The notes beneath the pieces were generated by a model. That model saw only the letters and a program-made list of their open reading frames with translations. It was not told where the DNA came from and searched no databases. From assembly GCA_000155695.1 (NCBI GenBank), contig DS990592.1, forward strand, positions 4,530,665 to 4,594,664: 64,000 nucleotides of DNA, in the 5' to 3' direction. Below are positions 16,648 to 26,245 of the stretch, piece by piece (the stretch's first letter is position 1; the number at the start of each line of letters is the position of its first letter). Source of the DNA: Verrucomicrobiia bacterium DG1235 (lineage in GTDB: Bacteria > Verrucomicrobiota > Verrucomicrobiia > Opitutales > Opitutaceae). The translations under genes were made by a program, and so were the position numbers.

Positions 16648-19600
16648 TTATTGTGAGGGGCCTTGGAGGGTGGAGAAGGCGGGGTAGTTGCTGGGCTCGT
16701 GCTGGATGACGAGGGTGTTGTGGGTGGTGGTATGCGACTCGACGGTGATTGAAACGGGGTCTTGGCCGAGGGCGTGGGTGGTCCAGGAGACGAGGTTTTG
16801 GGTGGCGGCGATGGAGAGGTTTTCGACGGGGTAGTCGATGGGGATGGGAAGGCGATAGGTGAAGGTGGGCTTTTGGTTTTGCCAGGTGATGGATTGCTGG
16901 ATGGGGTTTTTGGCATCGGGGGAATGGGGGTCGAGGTCGGCGAGGTATTCGACGAGGTTGCGGATGCCGTCTAGGTCGGGATCGGCGGCGGGCCCGGAGA
17001 GGGCGTCGTCGGTTTGCTCTTGGGCGTCGGCCCACTGGCTTTGACGCCAGGTGGTGTAGGGGTCGTGGGTTTCGTCGGCGGTGACCTGGACTTCATACCA
17101 GAGTGATTTTTGGGCGGCGCCGATTTGGAGGGAGCTGCCGTTTTCGGTGGGAGCGATGGTGAGGCTGGCGGAGCGTTGGCCGGTCTCGTCGAGGGCCCAG
17201 GCTTGGACGCGCTCGGGTGCGTAGGGGAGGGTAATGGTGGCGGGGATGGCTTCGGTCATGGAGGGGCCGCTGCCCCAGTTTCGGCCGACGGAGCTTTTGG
17301 TTTCGTCGGTCCAGATCATGCCGGTGTTTTCGGTGAGCCCGGTGGCGACGATGAGGAGGCTGGCTTGGCCGTAGGGGTTTTCGAAGGATCCTTGCTGGGC
17401 GGCGATGGTGAGGGTGGCCCAGTTTTCTTGTGTATCCCCGATTTCGATACCGACTTGGCTGTTGCCGAAGGTGCGGCCGGAGACGTAGCCGACCATGCCG
17501 ATGGTTTGCGGGGTGTCGATGGTGATGACGCCTTGGTCTTGTAGGGAGAGGTCCCACTGGAGTTGGTTGGTGTCGGCGGCGTAGACGGGGCCGGCAGGGG
17601 CGGCGGGGGGAGTGCCGGTGAGGCCGGTGGCGTCTTCGCCGATGGAGAGGGCGATGCGTTGGATGGCGATGTGCTCGGGTGGGATGTCGAGCTGGCGGCC
17701 GTCTCCAACGTTCCAGGCGCGGCCGCGGGTGGCGACGAGCTCGGCTTCGAGGTCTGGGTTGAAGTTGAAGAGGAGTTGTCCTGAGGAAGCGGATACGTGG
17801 CCTTGACGGAACATGCGGGCGGCGGCGAGGGCGTTGCCCATGGCGGAGGGGTGGGCGTTCATGTTGAAGTAGTTGTCCCAGTAGCCTTGGTCCCAGCTGG
17901 AGCCTTTGGCGTAGTCGAAGAAGTAGATGCCGTCCCAGTCTTGGAGGGAGCCGTATGCGGCGATGAGGAGAGGGCCTTCGGAGGCGAAGGGGTTGGGGTA
18001 GGCGTGTCGGTATTCGGAGACGGTGTGTGGGAAGCCGTCGACGCGTTGGCGGGCGAGTCCGGCAAAGGTGGAACCGTTGAGGTCATTGACCATGGAGACG
18101 GGGTTGACGTACCAGTTGTTGGGGTCCCAGTCTTCGCCGGGGAAGACGGGGTGCTGCCAGTAGGAGTGTGTATCCACTAGGTCGAACACGCCTTGGATGT
18201 TGGGCGTGGAGTTCATGATGGTGGTGCCGTTGACGAGGCCGGAGTAGGCGAGTTCGTCTTTGATGTAGGAGCCCATGTCGGTCCAGTAGTCGGTGCCGAG
18301 GTCGATGAGGAAGCGGGTCCAGTCGAGGGTGCGGTTGGGGAGGTCGGCGCCGGATTCGACGTTGGTCTGGATGTTTGCGGCTTCGAGGGTTTGTCCATCT
18401 GGGAGGGTGGCGGAGAGGTCTCCGCCGACTTGGAGGGATATGTCGGAGAGGTAGAGGGCTCCGGTTTGCTGGGCGAAGCCGTTGAAGTTTAGGCGTAGGT
18501 TTGAATCGGATACGGCGGATTCGAAGAGGAAGGTGTGCTGTGTCCACTCGGTGGTGACGGCGACGTTGTTGAAGGATTGGATGGTGCCCCAGGGGTCGTA
18601 GGCTTGGCCGATGGCGGCGGAGAGTGAGCGTTCGGAGTCGGCGCGGACCCAGAAGCTGAGGGTGTAGAGCTGGCCTTCGGTGAGGTTTTTGCCGCTTTGG
18701 TTCATCTGGATGTGCCAGCCTGCTGAGGCGGCGGAGGTGACGTCTAGCTTGATGGCTTGGCGGTCGGTGAAGGTGCCGGTGGTGGCGGTGACGGCGGCTC
18801 CTTCGCGTTGCTCGATGTTCCAGTTGGTGGTGCCGTTTGTGAAGGTGGGGTTGGTGATAAGCTGCGGACCGAAGGGGACGGAGGTGCCGCTCCAGGCGGC
18901 GAGGAGTTCGGCGGTGTCGGCATAGCGGTCAGAGAGCCATGTATTCCATTTGGTTTGTAGTTGGTCTTTGTATACTTGGGGCCAGAGGGCGATGTGTCCG
19001 TCGAAGAGGGTTTGGAAGATGCCGTTTTCGTTGTTGATCTCGACGACGGCGATGGCGGGGTCCTCTGCGTAGGTGAGGCCGGTGTAGGGGTTGACGTGGG
19101 TGAGGAGTTTGCGGGCGTATTCCTTTTCGAGGTCGCGCAGGGTGGGGTCGACGAAGCCGAGGATGTGGCGGGCTTTCCACTCGAGGTTGGCGACTCCGGC
19201 GTCGAGTCCGTCGGATGGGAGGAATTCGCGGGAGTTGATGAGGTTGATGTTGGAGTAGATGCCGTGGGACTTTAGTTGGGCGATGAAGTAGTCGAGTTTT
19301 TCGAGATTGGCGGCGTGGAGGTTTCGGGAGTTGCCTTGGGCGTAGTCGATGATGGATCCGGAGCCCCAGTTGTTGTCCATGTGGTGGAAGCGGACGATAT
19401 TGAAGCCGAATTTGGCGAGGCGCGCGGCGATGCCTTCGGCTTCGGCGTGGGTGGGGAAGCAGGAGTCTGCGGTGATGTTGACGCCCCAGAGGCGGATGCG
19501 TTCGTCGCCGACGGTGAAGTGGGCGTCGGCGTCGACGGAGATGTAGCCGTGCTTGCCGGCTGGGGTGTGGTTGAGGGAGGAGAGGTCGGTGATGCCTGGG

Positions 19601-19707
19601 GCGGCGTCGTTCCAGGGGAGGGTGAAGGGGATGAGCTCGCCTGCGCGGGCGGGCGAGAGGAGTGAGGCGAGAAGGGCGAAGAGTGAAATGAGTGGGGTGG
19701 TTTTCAT
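16648..19707 (-). CDS. Secreted clan-A (GH5-like) glycoside hydrolase with inserted carbohydrate-binding module
   Basis: The protein has 1,019 residues from ATG 19707; a longer frame adds 25 residues before the real signal peptide (ends LSPARAG). The (beta/alpha)8-type catalytic region begins near 45 with RLWGVNITADSCFP and FNIVRFHHMDNNW. The acid/base is probably Glu227 in EINNENG and the nucleophile Glu565 in SEYRHA. Between them (about 281-428) sits a CBM4/9-like jelly roll (LITNPTFTNGTTNW to YLSDISLQVGG), i.e. inserted into the catalytic domain. Beta-rich domains follow. The C-terminus has DPDLDGIRNLVEYLADLDP, a segment common on secreted verrucomicrobial proteins. The substrate is probably a beta-linked polysaccharide; the exact family is undetermined. 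Confidence 0.8.
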   Translation of the reverse strand: MKTTPLISLFALLASLLSPARAGELIPFTLPWNDAAPGITDLSSLNHTPAGKHGYISVDADAHFTVGDERIRLWGVNITADSCFPTHAEAEGIAARLAKFGFNIVRFHHMDNNWGSGSIIDYAQGNSRNLHAANLEKLDYFIAQLKSHGIYSNINLINSREFLPSDGLDAGVANLEWKARHILGFVDPTLRDLEKEYARKLLTHVNPYTGLTYAEDPAIAVVEINNENGIFQTLFDGHIALWPQVYKDQLQTKWNTWLSDRYADTAELLAAWSGTSVPFGPQLITNPTFTNGTTNWNIEQREGAAVTATTGTFTDRQAIKLDVTSAASAGWHIQMNQSGKNLTEGQLYTLSFWVRADSERSLSAAIGQAYDPWGTIQSFNNVAVTTEWTQHTFLFESAVSDSNLRLNFNGFAQQTGALYLSDISLQVGGDLSATLPDGQTLEAANIQTNVESGADLPNRTLDWTRFLIDLGTDYWTDMGSYIKDELAYSGLVNGTTIMNSTPNIQGVFDLVDTHSYWQHPVFPGEDWDPNNWYVNPVSMVNDLNGSTFAGLARQRVDGFPHTVSEYRHAYPNPFASEGPLLIAAYGSLQDWDGIYFFDYAKGSSWDQGYWDNYFNMNAHPSAMGNALAAARMFRQGHVSASSGQLLFNFNPDLEAELVATRGRAWNVGDGRQLDIPPEHIAIQRIALSIGEDATGLTGTPPAAPAGPVYAADTNQLQWDLSLQDQGVITIDTPQTIGMVGYVSGRTFGNSQVGIEIGDTQENWATLTIAAQQGSFENPYGQASLLIVATGLTENTGMIWTDETKSSVGRNWGSGPSMTEAIPATITLPYAPERVQAWALDETGQRSASLTIAPTENGSSLQIGAAQKSLWYEVQVTADETHDPYTTWRQSQWADAQEQTDDALSGPAADPDLDGIRNLVEYLADLDPHSPDAKNPIQQSITWQNQKPTFTYRLPIPIDYPVENLSIAATQNLVSWTTHALGQDPVSITVESHTTTHNTLVIQHEPSNYPAFSTLQGPSQ

Positions 19708-19963
19708 GGTGTTGGGGCTGGGGAGAGATTGGCGGTTCTTTGTAGGGGAGTGAAGGGGGAAATGGGGGTGGGCATCGAACACTCTTTCGAGGGGGGTAGT
19801 TTTTCTTAGGGCTGGGGGTTTGGAGGTGGCTGTTGGGTTGTGCGGTCTGCAGGGAGCTGCAAGCCTAGGAGGTTACGGTGGGTTTTGGGGCTTTACGTTT
19901 TTGGGGTGGTGGGCAAGGCTTTGCGGCTTCGTTTTACAGAGTAACTGAAAACCTATTGATATT

Positions 19964-20245
19964 ATGGCTAGAGCAAGTGCCCGTCACATCCTTGTCGCGA
20001 CTGAAGAGCAGTGCAGCGATCTGAAATCTAAAATTGCCGGTGGAGCGTCTTTCGAGGACCTCGCGAAGGAGCATTCCCAGTGTCCATCGGGCCAGCGCGG
20101 CGGGGCTCTCGGTGAATTTGGCCGCGGCCAGATGGTGCCTGAATTTGACACGGTGGTGTTCTCGGCGCCGGTGAACGAGGTGCAGGGGCCGGTGAAGACG
20201 CAGTTTGGCTACCATCTTTTGGAAGTGACGGCTCGCAGCGAGTAG
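19964..20245 (+). CDS. ppiC: Parvulin-type peptidyl-prolyl cis-trans isomerase (PpiC-like)
   Basis: The protein has 93 residues, a stand-alone rotamase domain with no signal peptide. It shows the parvulin pattern: N-terminal ARASARHILV, central GGASFEDLAKEHSQCPS, the GGALGEFGRGQMVPEFD core, and C-terminal TQFGYHLLEV. The His residues of the active site (RHILV and GYHLL) are present. It catalyses prolyl bond isomerisation during cytoplasmic protein folding. E. coli PpiC is 93 residues as well. The gene is monocistronic, preceded by a 256-bp gap after the divergent hydrolase gene. Confidence 0.95.
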   Translation: MARASARHILVATEEQCSDLKSKIAGGASFEDLAKEHSQCPSGQRGGALGEFGRGQMVPEFDTVVFSAPVNEVQGPVKTQFGYHLLEVTARSE

Positions 20246-20316
20246 TTGGCTTTCTAAGCATTTCGGAACGGCTGCCATCTTTTGAGGGCGGTCGTTTTTT
20301 TGTGCTGAAAATTTGG

Positions 20317-23300
20317 TTACAGATTGTCGATTGCGGCTCTCGGTGTGGAAAGGGGGAGTGAGAGTGTAGCGGTGGCGCCGAGGCCCGGACCGGGGCTGTC
20401 GATTTCGAGGTGTCCGCCGAGCGAACGGGCGGAGTTGGCTGAGCTGTGGAGTCCGAAGCCGTGGCCGTTTTTCTTGGTAGTGAACCCGTGACGAAAGAGT
20501 TTTTGGAGGGTTTCTGATTCGATTCCGGAGCCGTTGTCCTTAACTTTGACGAGTAAGTTTTTGGTATCGTGCGGGGTTTCGGCTGAGAAGGTGATGACGC
20601 CTATTTCGGGGTCTTGCTCTTTGATCGCGTCTTGGGCGTTGGTGATGAGGTTGAGGATGATTTCGAGGAGGCGGTGTTTGTCGTTTTCGATTTCGATGTG
20701 CTTGGGGATATCGTTGATGATCTCGAGCTGGGATCGCATTTGCTCGTTACCGAGGATGGATAGGGCGCTTTCGCAGAGGTCGTGTACGTTTAGAGTCTCG
20801 AAGACGCTTTGGTTTTTGGCGTGGGATTGCTGGGCGACGATGATGCTTTTGACGTGGTCTACGTCTTCTTCCATGATGGCGAGCTCGTGCTGGATGGCTG
20901 ACATTTCCTCGCTGAGTGTTAGGGAGAGCTGTATCAGGTAATCGGGCACGGATTTTCCTTTTGGATCGTTTGCGCAGAAGTTAGCGAGATCTTGCTTGTG
21001 GGTTTCGATGAGGTCTGCGAGTCGCGAGAGCTTGGATACGTTTGACTTGGCTGTCTTTTCGCTGAGCAGGGTGAGGCTGACGTTGATGCTGTTGAGGACG
21101 TTTCCGACGTTGTGCAGGACGTTTATAGCGATCTCGGCTTTCCCTGCGGTGCGGGCTGTCGAGACGAGCTGGTCCTGCATTTTCTGTAGTTCGTGGAGGG
21201 TGCTGGTGAGGGTGTGGGTAGTGGTTTGGAGCTCTTCGGTCTTGTGTTCGAGCTCTTCGTTTTGGCGTTCGAGGCGTTCGGCTTGTTGCTCGAGCTCGGC
21301 GTTCTTGGCCTCGATTTCTTGAGTTCGCTCCTTGACGAGGGCTTGGAGTTTGCGGCTTTTGCGGATTTGGTTGCGGTTGTAGGCGAAGACGATGGAGGCT
21401 ATGAGTGCTATGGCGGCGATTAGATAGAGCGAATATGCGAGTGGAGTGAGGTACCATGGGGGGCGGACGACGATATGGAAGTTGTCTGCGGAGTAGCTCT
21501 TTCCGGTGGCGTCCCTGGCGTTGATCATGAGGGTATAGGTGCCGGGGGCGAGGTTGGTGAATTCGCGTTTTTTGGAGTCAGAGTAGTCGAGCCATTCTCC
21601 GTCGACACCGTCGAGGTGGATTTGGTACTGGTGGTGGGTTGCTGCGTTGAAGCTGGGGAACTCGATGGTGAGCTGGAGGGAGTTTTGGGTGGTTTCGAGG
21701 ATAAGGGGCTTTTCGGCGGTGGCCTGGATGGGGAGGCTAGCTCCGTCCTTTATGGAGATGAGGCTGTGGATTCGTGGCTTGATGCTCTCTTGAAGCGATT
21801 GTTTTTTGGGAATGACGGCGTGGATGAGGCCGTAGGGGCCTCCGGCCCAGACATCGCCGTTTGAGTCGTAAGCGAGGCAGAGGGCTCGGGTGTCGATTGC
21901 GTTGCCGAGGCTGGAGATTTCTCCGATGATTTGCGGTGGCGGGCGCGGAAGAGTGGTGCCGCTGCGAGCTGTTTTGGCGACGACGGCGGTTTCGGCGGAG
22001 GTTCCCCATACTTGCTCGAAGCCATAGGGAGGGGTGCCGACGTAGTAGTGCATCTGGGGGTCTTCGACGAATTCCTGAGAGTCGTGATCCCACCTGAGGC
22101 AGGGTGAGTCGTTGATGTAGGCGTCGCCGTTTATGTTGACGATGGAGCTCCACATGGTGGAGGTGCGACTGGGGAGGTCGTGGATTTCGAAGTAGTCGCC
22201 GTCGGGGTCGAGGTAGATGCGAGCGAATCGGTTGTCGCCGAGGCTTCCGAAGAGTTCGCCCTCTTTATTTTCGGCGATGGAATAGATGTCTTCGGAGGGG
22301 CCTTCGAGCTGAATGGGCTTGCTGATTTTTCCGTCTTGGTAGTCGAAGCGTAGGACGCCTCGGTAGTTGCCGCCTAGGAGGATGTCGGGATGGGAGCTTG
22401 GCTGGTGGAAGTTAGTGGCTCCGAGGGGGTCGATGTGGACGATCTGGCCTTGTTTGTCGACGGCTTTGGCTTCGGTTCCTGCCACGAGAAGGTAGTCCCC
22501 GAAGACTTGGAGGTCGTCGATGTCGCTTTGGTCGAGGATGAGCTTGAAGGTTTCGCCCATGGAGCGGGCCTCGGGGTTGTTGACGTAGAGGCCGCGGCTT
22601 GTTCCGAGGTAGAGGAGGTCGTTGAAGAAGGCGATGGCTGTGACGCTGTCGGCGATGCCGTGGTTGGAGTCGAAGACTGTGTTTCGGGATTTGTGGGGGA
22701 TGCGGGAGAGGCTGTTTTGGGTGGCTATCCAAATGCCGCCTTGGATGTCCGAACCGATTGTGAGGATGCGGGAGTCGTCGAGGCCGTGCTTTTGAGAGTA
22801 TTCGAATTCGATGGCGCCTTGTGGGTCGAAGAGGAGCATGCCCTGGAGGGAGGAACCAATGGCGAGGCTGTCGGGGCCGATTTCGCCGATGGCGCTGATC
22901 TTGATGTTGCGTTTGGCGATGGTTTCGTTGCCTGGCCAGGCCCATGTTTTTGTCCCGTCGAAGCCGATGATCTTGTCGGTTTGGGTTGTAAGCCAAGCGC
23001 CTCCCTCTTTGCGGGGGACGCTTTTGATCATCCACTCGTAGATCTTGGAGTTGTCCAGGAGATAGGTAGCGTTTTCGAGGTTTTGTTTTTCCCAATTCCA
23101 GCGGCTGAGCAGGTCGCTGGTCCCACCAGTGAGGTAGATCTCGTCGCCGACGGCGAAGCAGCTGGTGGCCCAGTTGGCGAGAGGATAGTGAGTGATGGAG
23201 GCGTCCGGGGAAACAACGACGAGATTGTTGCCGGTTTGGCCGAAAATGTGTTCGCGGGCGATGGCGACGTTCTCGATGGGGGGTAGGTTGAAGTGGTAGC

Positions 23301-23703
23301 GATCTGGGGGGGTGATGGTCCGGGTCTGGTAGCTGCCGGTGTCGTCGCTCTCGAGGATGGATATGCCGAAGTTGTTGGCGATGGCGATTTCGGTTTCGGA
23401 AATGGGTGTGCTGGTGGTCGCCCATTCGGTGCCTTGGTACTGGGTCCAGTTGGTCCCGTCGAAGGAGTAGATGCCGATGGTGGTGAGGAATGCGACCTCT
23501 CCTTTTGGCATAGTGGCGATGGAGCTGATGTTTCCGCGCAGGCCAGTTTCTTTGGCGTAGTAGGTTTCGACGCGTGGGATGCCCCATGAATCGAGGCTTT
23601 CGATCTGGGCTGCCGCATTCGTGAGGGCGGTTGCGACGAGCGCGATCGAGAGGAGCGTTTGGGTGAACGCTGGCGAAGAGCGAAATGCGGAGTGCTTAGT
23701 CAA
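20317..23703 (-). CDS. Membrane sensor histidine kinase with Reg_prop beta-propeller and Y_Y_Y domain
   Basis: The protein has 1,128 residues. A signal peptide (ends TNAAAQ) precedes a periplasmic beta-propeller built of two-component-regulator-propeller repeats (about 40-640; for example GGIWIATQNSLSRI, LYLGTSRGLYVNN, GDVWAGGPYGLIHA). A Y_Y_Y domain follows (about 660-745, NLAPGTYTLMINARD). One membrane helix (about 750-775) leads into a long coiled coil and the kinase core: H-box AINVLHNVGNVLNS with His864, N-box LNLITNAQDAI, and G-boxes DNGSGIE and GHGFGLHSSAN. Such sensors often detect polysaccharide fragments in glycan degraders. No receiver or DNA-binding domain is fused and no response regulator lies beside it, so its partner is elsewhere. 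Confidence 0.9.
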   Translation of the reverse strand: MTKHSAFRSSPAFTQTLLSIALVATALTNAAAQIESLDSWGIPRVETYYAKETGLRGNISSIATMPKGEVAFLTTIGIYSFDGTNWTQYQGTEWATTSTPISETEIAIANNFGISILESDDTGSYQTRTITPPDRYHFNLPPIENVAIAREHIFGQTGNNLVVVSPDASITHYPLANWATSCFAVGDEIYLTGGTSDLLSRWNWEKQNLENATYLLDNSKIYEWMIKSVPRKEGGAWLTTQTDKIIGFDGTKTWAWPGNETIAKRNIKISAIGEIGPDSLAIGSSLQGMLLFDPQGAIEFEYSQKHGLDDSRILTIGSDIQGGIWIATQNSLSRIPHKSRNTVFDSNHGIADSVTAIAFFNDLLYLGTSRGLYVNNPEARSMGETFKLILDQSDIDDLQVFGDYLLVAGTEAKAVDKQGQIVHIDPLGATNFHQPSSHPDILLGGNYRGVLRFDYQDGKISKPIQLEGPSEDIYSIAENKEGELFGSLGDNRFARIYLDPDGDYFEIHDLPSRTSTMWSSIVNINGDAYINDSPCLRWDHDSQEFVEDPQMHYYVGTPPYGFEQVWGTSAETAVVAKTARSGTTLPRPPPQIIGEISSLGNAIDTRALCLAYDSNGDVWAGGPYGLIHAVIPKKQSLQESIKPRIHSLISIKDGASLPIQATAEKPLILETTQNSLQLTIEFPSFNAATHHQYQIHLDGVDGEWLDYSDSKKREFTNLAPGTYTLMINARDATGKSYSADNFHIVVRPPWYLTPLAYSLYLIAAIALIASIVFAYNRNQIRKSRKLQALVKERTQEIEAKNAELEQQAERLERQNEELEHKTEELQTTTHTLTSTLHELQKMQDQLVSTARTAGKAEIAINVLHNVGNVLNSINVSLTLLSEKTAKSNVSKLSRLADLIETHKQDLANFCANDPKGKSVPDYLIQLSLTLSEEMSAIQHELAIMEEDVDHVKSIIVAQQSHAKNQSVFETLNVHDLCESALSILGNEQMRSQLEIINDIPKHIEIENDKHRLLEIILNLITNAQDAIKEQDPEIGVITFSAETPHDTKNLLVKVKDNGSGIESETLQKLFRHGFTTKKNGHGFGLHSSANSARSLGGHLEIDSPGPGLGATATLSLPLSTPRAAIDNL

Positions 23704-24006
23704 AGTGGCTTCGTGTTACCACCATTATTGGACAAAGTCAGTTCGCTGTAAAAGCTGTTGCACCGATTCTTCGTTGTTTAACAGAGGTTTTATGTATGTG
23801 TGATTTGTTTTTAGGTACTTAGTGCAGAGGGAGTGTGAAGAATGCTAGGGCGGTTTGTCGTTGGTAGTCGATGGTTCTGGGTTAAGTTCGCTTTCTTTGT
23901 GCTTGGGACCTGATGGGGGCGTGAAAGTGTTGATCTTGGACGGAAACGGTTCAGTTTAGGAGGTCGCGTGTTTTTGAGGTCCGCCTTTTCCCCGTATACC
24001 CCGCAA
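23704..24006. other. Divergent intergenic region, no gene seen
   Basis: These 303 bp separate the sensor-kinase gene (minus) from the DUF1800 gene (plus) and should hold promoters for both. The only candidate I could pick for the plus side is TTGATC at about 23928 with 17 bp to a poor -10, which is weak. No open frame, RNA or repeat was recognised. Confidence 0.4.
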
Positions 24007-26238
24007 ATGAGATTCAAACTGAGATTATTCCACGTCAGTGCTGCGTGGGTGGTTGCCTCAGGGGTGGTAAGTCTCGGAGCTGGCTCGATGGTTGACCTCG
24101 ACGGCGATGGGTTGAGCGAGGTTTGGCAAATCGCATTTGAGGCGCAGGGATTGGACGCGGATGGGGACGCGGATGGCGATGGGCGCACGAATCAGCAGGA
24201 GTGCGAGCATGGGACGGACCCTTTTGACGCGGATTCGCGTTTTGGCTCGTATCGCTTTGAGTCGGCTCCTGAGGGGGTGGCGTTTCTTTTCGAGGGGGTG
24301 GAAGGACAGAGCTACTGGCTGGAGGAGAGTTGGGATCTAGTGAATTGGAAGGAGGCGGCGGAGCGGGTATTCAGCGATGGCGGCGCGGAGCGACTGGTGG
24401 GAGAGAGGCCCGGCGCGCAAGTGCGGTTTATGCGATTCCGGGTGGGCGGCGACACGGACGGAGATGGAATCTCGGATTTCGAGGAGAATCTGCTCGGCTA
24501 CGATCCGCTAAGCCAGCATTCGAGCGCGGATTTTCTCGGGGGTGATATGGCTCGGCTGATGCGGGATTTCTACAGCGAGGGGCCGTTTGAGATTGCGGGT
24601 AAGCAGGTAGCGGGAGCGGGGCCGACTTTGGCGGAGGCGTCGCGGTTTTTGACGCAGGCGGCTTTGAGTTCGCGGATGGAGGATATCGAAGCGGTGGCGG
24701 AGATGGGTTACGATGCGTGGATCGACGACCAGTTTGGGCAGCCGGTCGGAAAGATTCTGCCTGGAGTCTGGGGCTGGTACGATTGGTACCGCGAAAACGA
24801 CCCTGAGAACAATCCCTTCAATGTGCATCGTCGCTATGCGTGGTGGGAGCAATTGCTGACTTCGAGCGATCTGCTGCGTCAGCGGTTGGCTGTCGCCTTG
24901 GGAGAGATTTATGTGGTTTCCGATTCTGCCTTGGATGGGGGAGCGGCTTTGGAGGGGATGGCGGATTACCATGACATGTTGCTCGAGAACTCGTTCGGCA
25001 ACGCTCGTGATATTCTTAAGGACGTATCCTTGCATCCTGTGATGGGCGAGTACCTGAGCCACATGCAAAACCGGAAGGCGGATGCGGCTGGGACCCGTTT
25101 CCCTGACGAGAATTTTGCCCGCGAGGTGATGCAGCTATTCAGTATCGGCTTGTTTGAGCTAAACCCGGATGGCACTCGAAAACAGGATGAAAATGGAAAT
25201 GATATTCCGACTTACGACAACGACGACATAACGAACTTCGCACGGGTTTTTACTGGATTCGCATGGGGTGGTGAGAGTAAGGATACGAATGACATAACTC
25301 AGTTTCTGTTTCCCAGCTGGGCTGATTATGTTTGGGACGAGCCGATGAAGGCGTGGCCTAGGGAGCATGATACGGGCGAGAAGAGGCTTTTGCGCGGCAC
25401 GGTTCTTCCCGCGTTTGAAGATGAACCAGACCGTACCCCTATGGATGATTTTGAGGATGCGATCGATAATCTGTTCGAACACCCGAATATGGGTCCGTTT
25501 ATCTCTTATCGATTGATTCAGCGTTTTGTGAAGTCGAATCCATCTCCTGAATACGTTGAGCGAGTTGGGCGTGTGTTCGCGGACAATGGACGAGGCGTGC
25601 GTGGCGATATGCGCTCCGTGATTCGGGCGATCCTGCTTGATAAGGAGGCGAGAAGTCCTGCCGCTAACGACGATCCGAATGCGGGTCGTTTGCGCGAACC
25701 CTATTTGCGCTGGGTGCGTTTGGTGACGTCCTTTCGTTTCAGTTTGGAATGGGGAGAGTTTGAAAGCAAAATTCCCGACTGGGGTCATCTCGATGAAATG
25801 GGGCAGCGTTGGATGAGCTCGAACTCTGTATTTAATTTCTTCTTACCAGATTATGTGCCGCCGGGCGAAATGGCGGATGCAGCCTTGGTGGGTCCGGAGT
25901 TTGAGATTTTCAATGCGGCGACTGCTATGACGACGCAACGGATTTTCGGAAGCTCACTGATGTGGGGGTTTGCTGATTGGGATGAGGAATGCGGCTGCGC
26001 GAGCCATGTGTTCAGTCTTGACGAGGAGGCTGCCTTGTTGGCGGAGAATGATATAGAGGGCTTGATCGAGCGGCTGGATATTATCCTTTGTCACGGTACG
26101 CTGAGGGAAGATACGCGGCAGTTGTTGAGAGATGTATACGAGGGATTTCCTGGGTGGATAAAGAACAACGATAGATTGGCGGCCTCTGCGCTTATTCGGA
26201 TTGTGATCCTCTCCCCCGAGTTCGCAGTCACTATGTAG
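24007..26238 (+). CDS. Secreted DUF1800 protein with calcium-binding-like repeats
   Basis: The protein has 743 residues from ATG 24007; the upstream GTG start would precede the signal peptide by 13 residues. The N-terminal signal segment is followed by two Asp-rich TSP3/dockerin-like motifs (VDLDGDGLSEVWQI with DADGDADGDGRTN, and GDTDGDGISDFEENLLGYDP) that probably bind Ca2+. The DUF1800 domain follows from about residue 190: RFLTQAALSSRMEDI, DILKDVSLHPVMGEYLSHMQN, NFAREVMQLFSIGLFELNPDG, and a C-terminal RQLLRDVYEGFP region. DUF1800 genes typically stand beside DUF1501 genes, as here (7 bp apart). The role is unknown; export and surface or secretion functions are suggested in these phyla. Confidence 0.9.
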   Translation: MRFKLRLFHVSAAWVVASGVVSLGAGSMVDLDGDGLSEVWQIAFEAQGLDADGDADGDGRTNQQECEHGTDPFDADSRFGSYRFESAPEGVAFLFEGVEGQSYWLEESWDLVNWKEAAERVFSDGGAERLVGERPGAQVRFMRFRVGGDTDGDGISDFEENLLGYDPLSQHSSADFLGGDMARLMRDFYSEGPFEIAGKQVAGAGPTLAEASRFLTQAALSSRMEDIEAVAEMGYDAWIDDQFGQPVGKILPGVWGWYDWYRENDPENNPFNVHRRYAWWEQLLTSSDLLRQRLAVALGEIYVVSDSALDGGAALEGMADYHDMLLENSFGNARDILKDVSLHPVMGEYLSHMQNRKADAAGTRFPDENFAREVMQLFSIGLFELNPDGTRKQDENGNDIPTYDNDDITNFARVFTGFAWGGESKDTNDITQFLFPSWADYVWDEPMKAWPREHDTGEKRLLRGTVLPAFEDEPDRTPMDDFEDAIDNLFEHPNMGPFISYRLIQRFVKSNPSPEYVERVGRVFADNGRGVRGDMRSVIRAILLDKEARSPAANDDPNAGRLREPYLRWVRLVTSFRFSLEWGEFESKIPDWGHLDEMGQRWMSSNSVFNFFLPDYVPPGEMADAALVGPEFEIFNAATAMTTQRIFGSSLMWGFADWDEECGCASHVFSLDEEAALLAENDIEGLIERLDIILCHGTLREDTRQLLRDVYEGFPGWIKNNDRLAASALIRIVILSPEFAVTM

Positions 26239-26245
26239 TTGTCAG

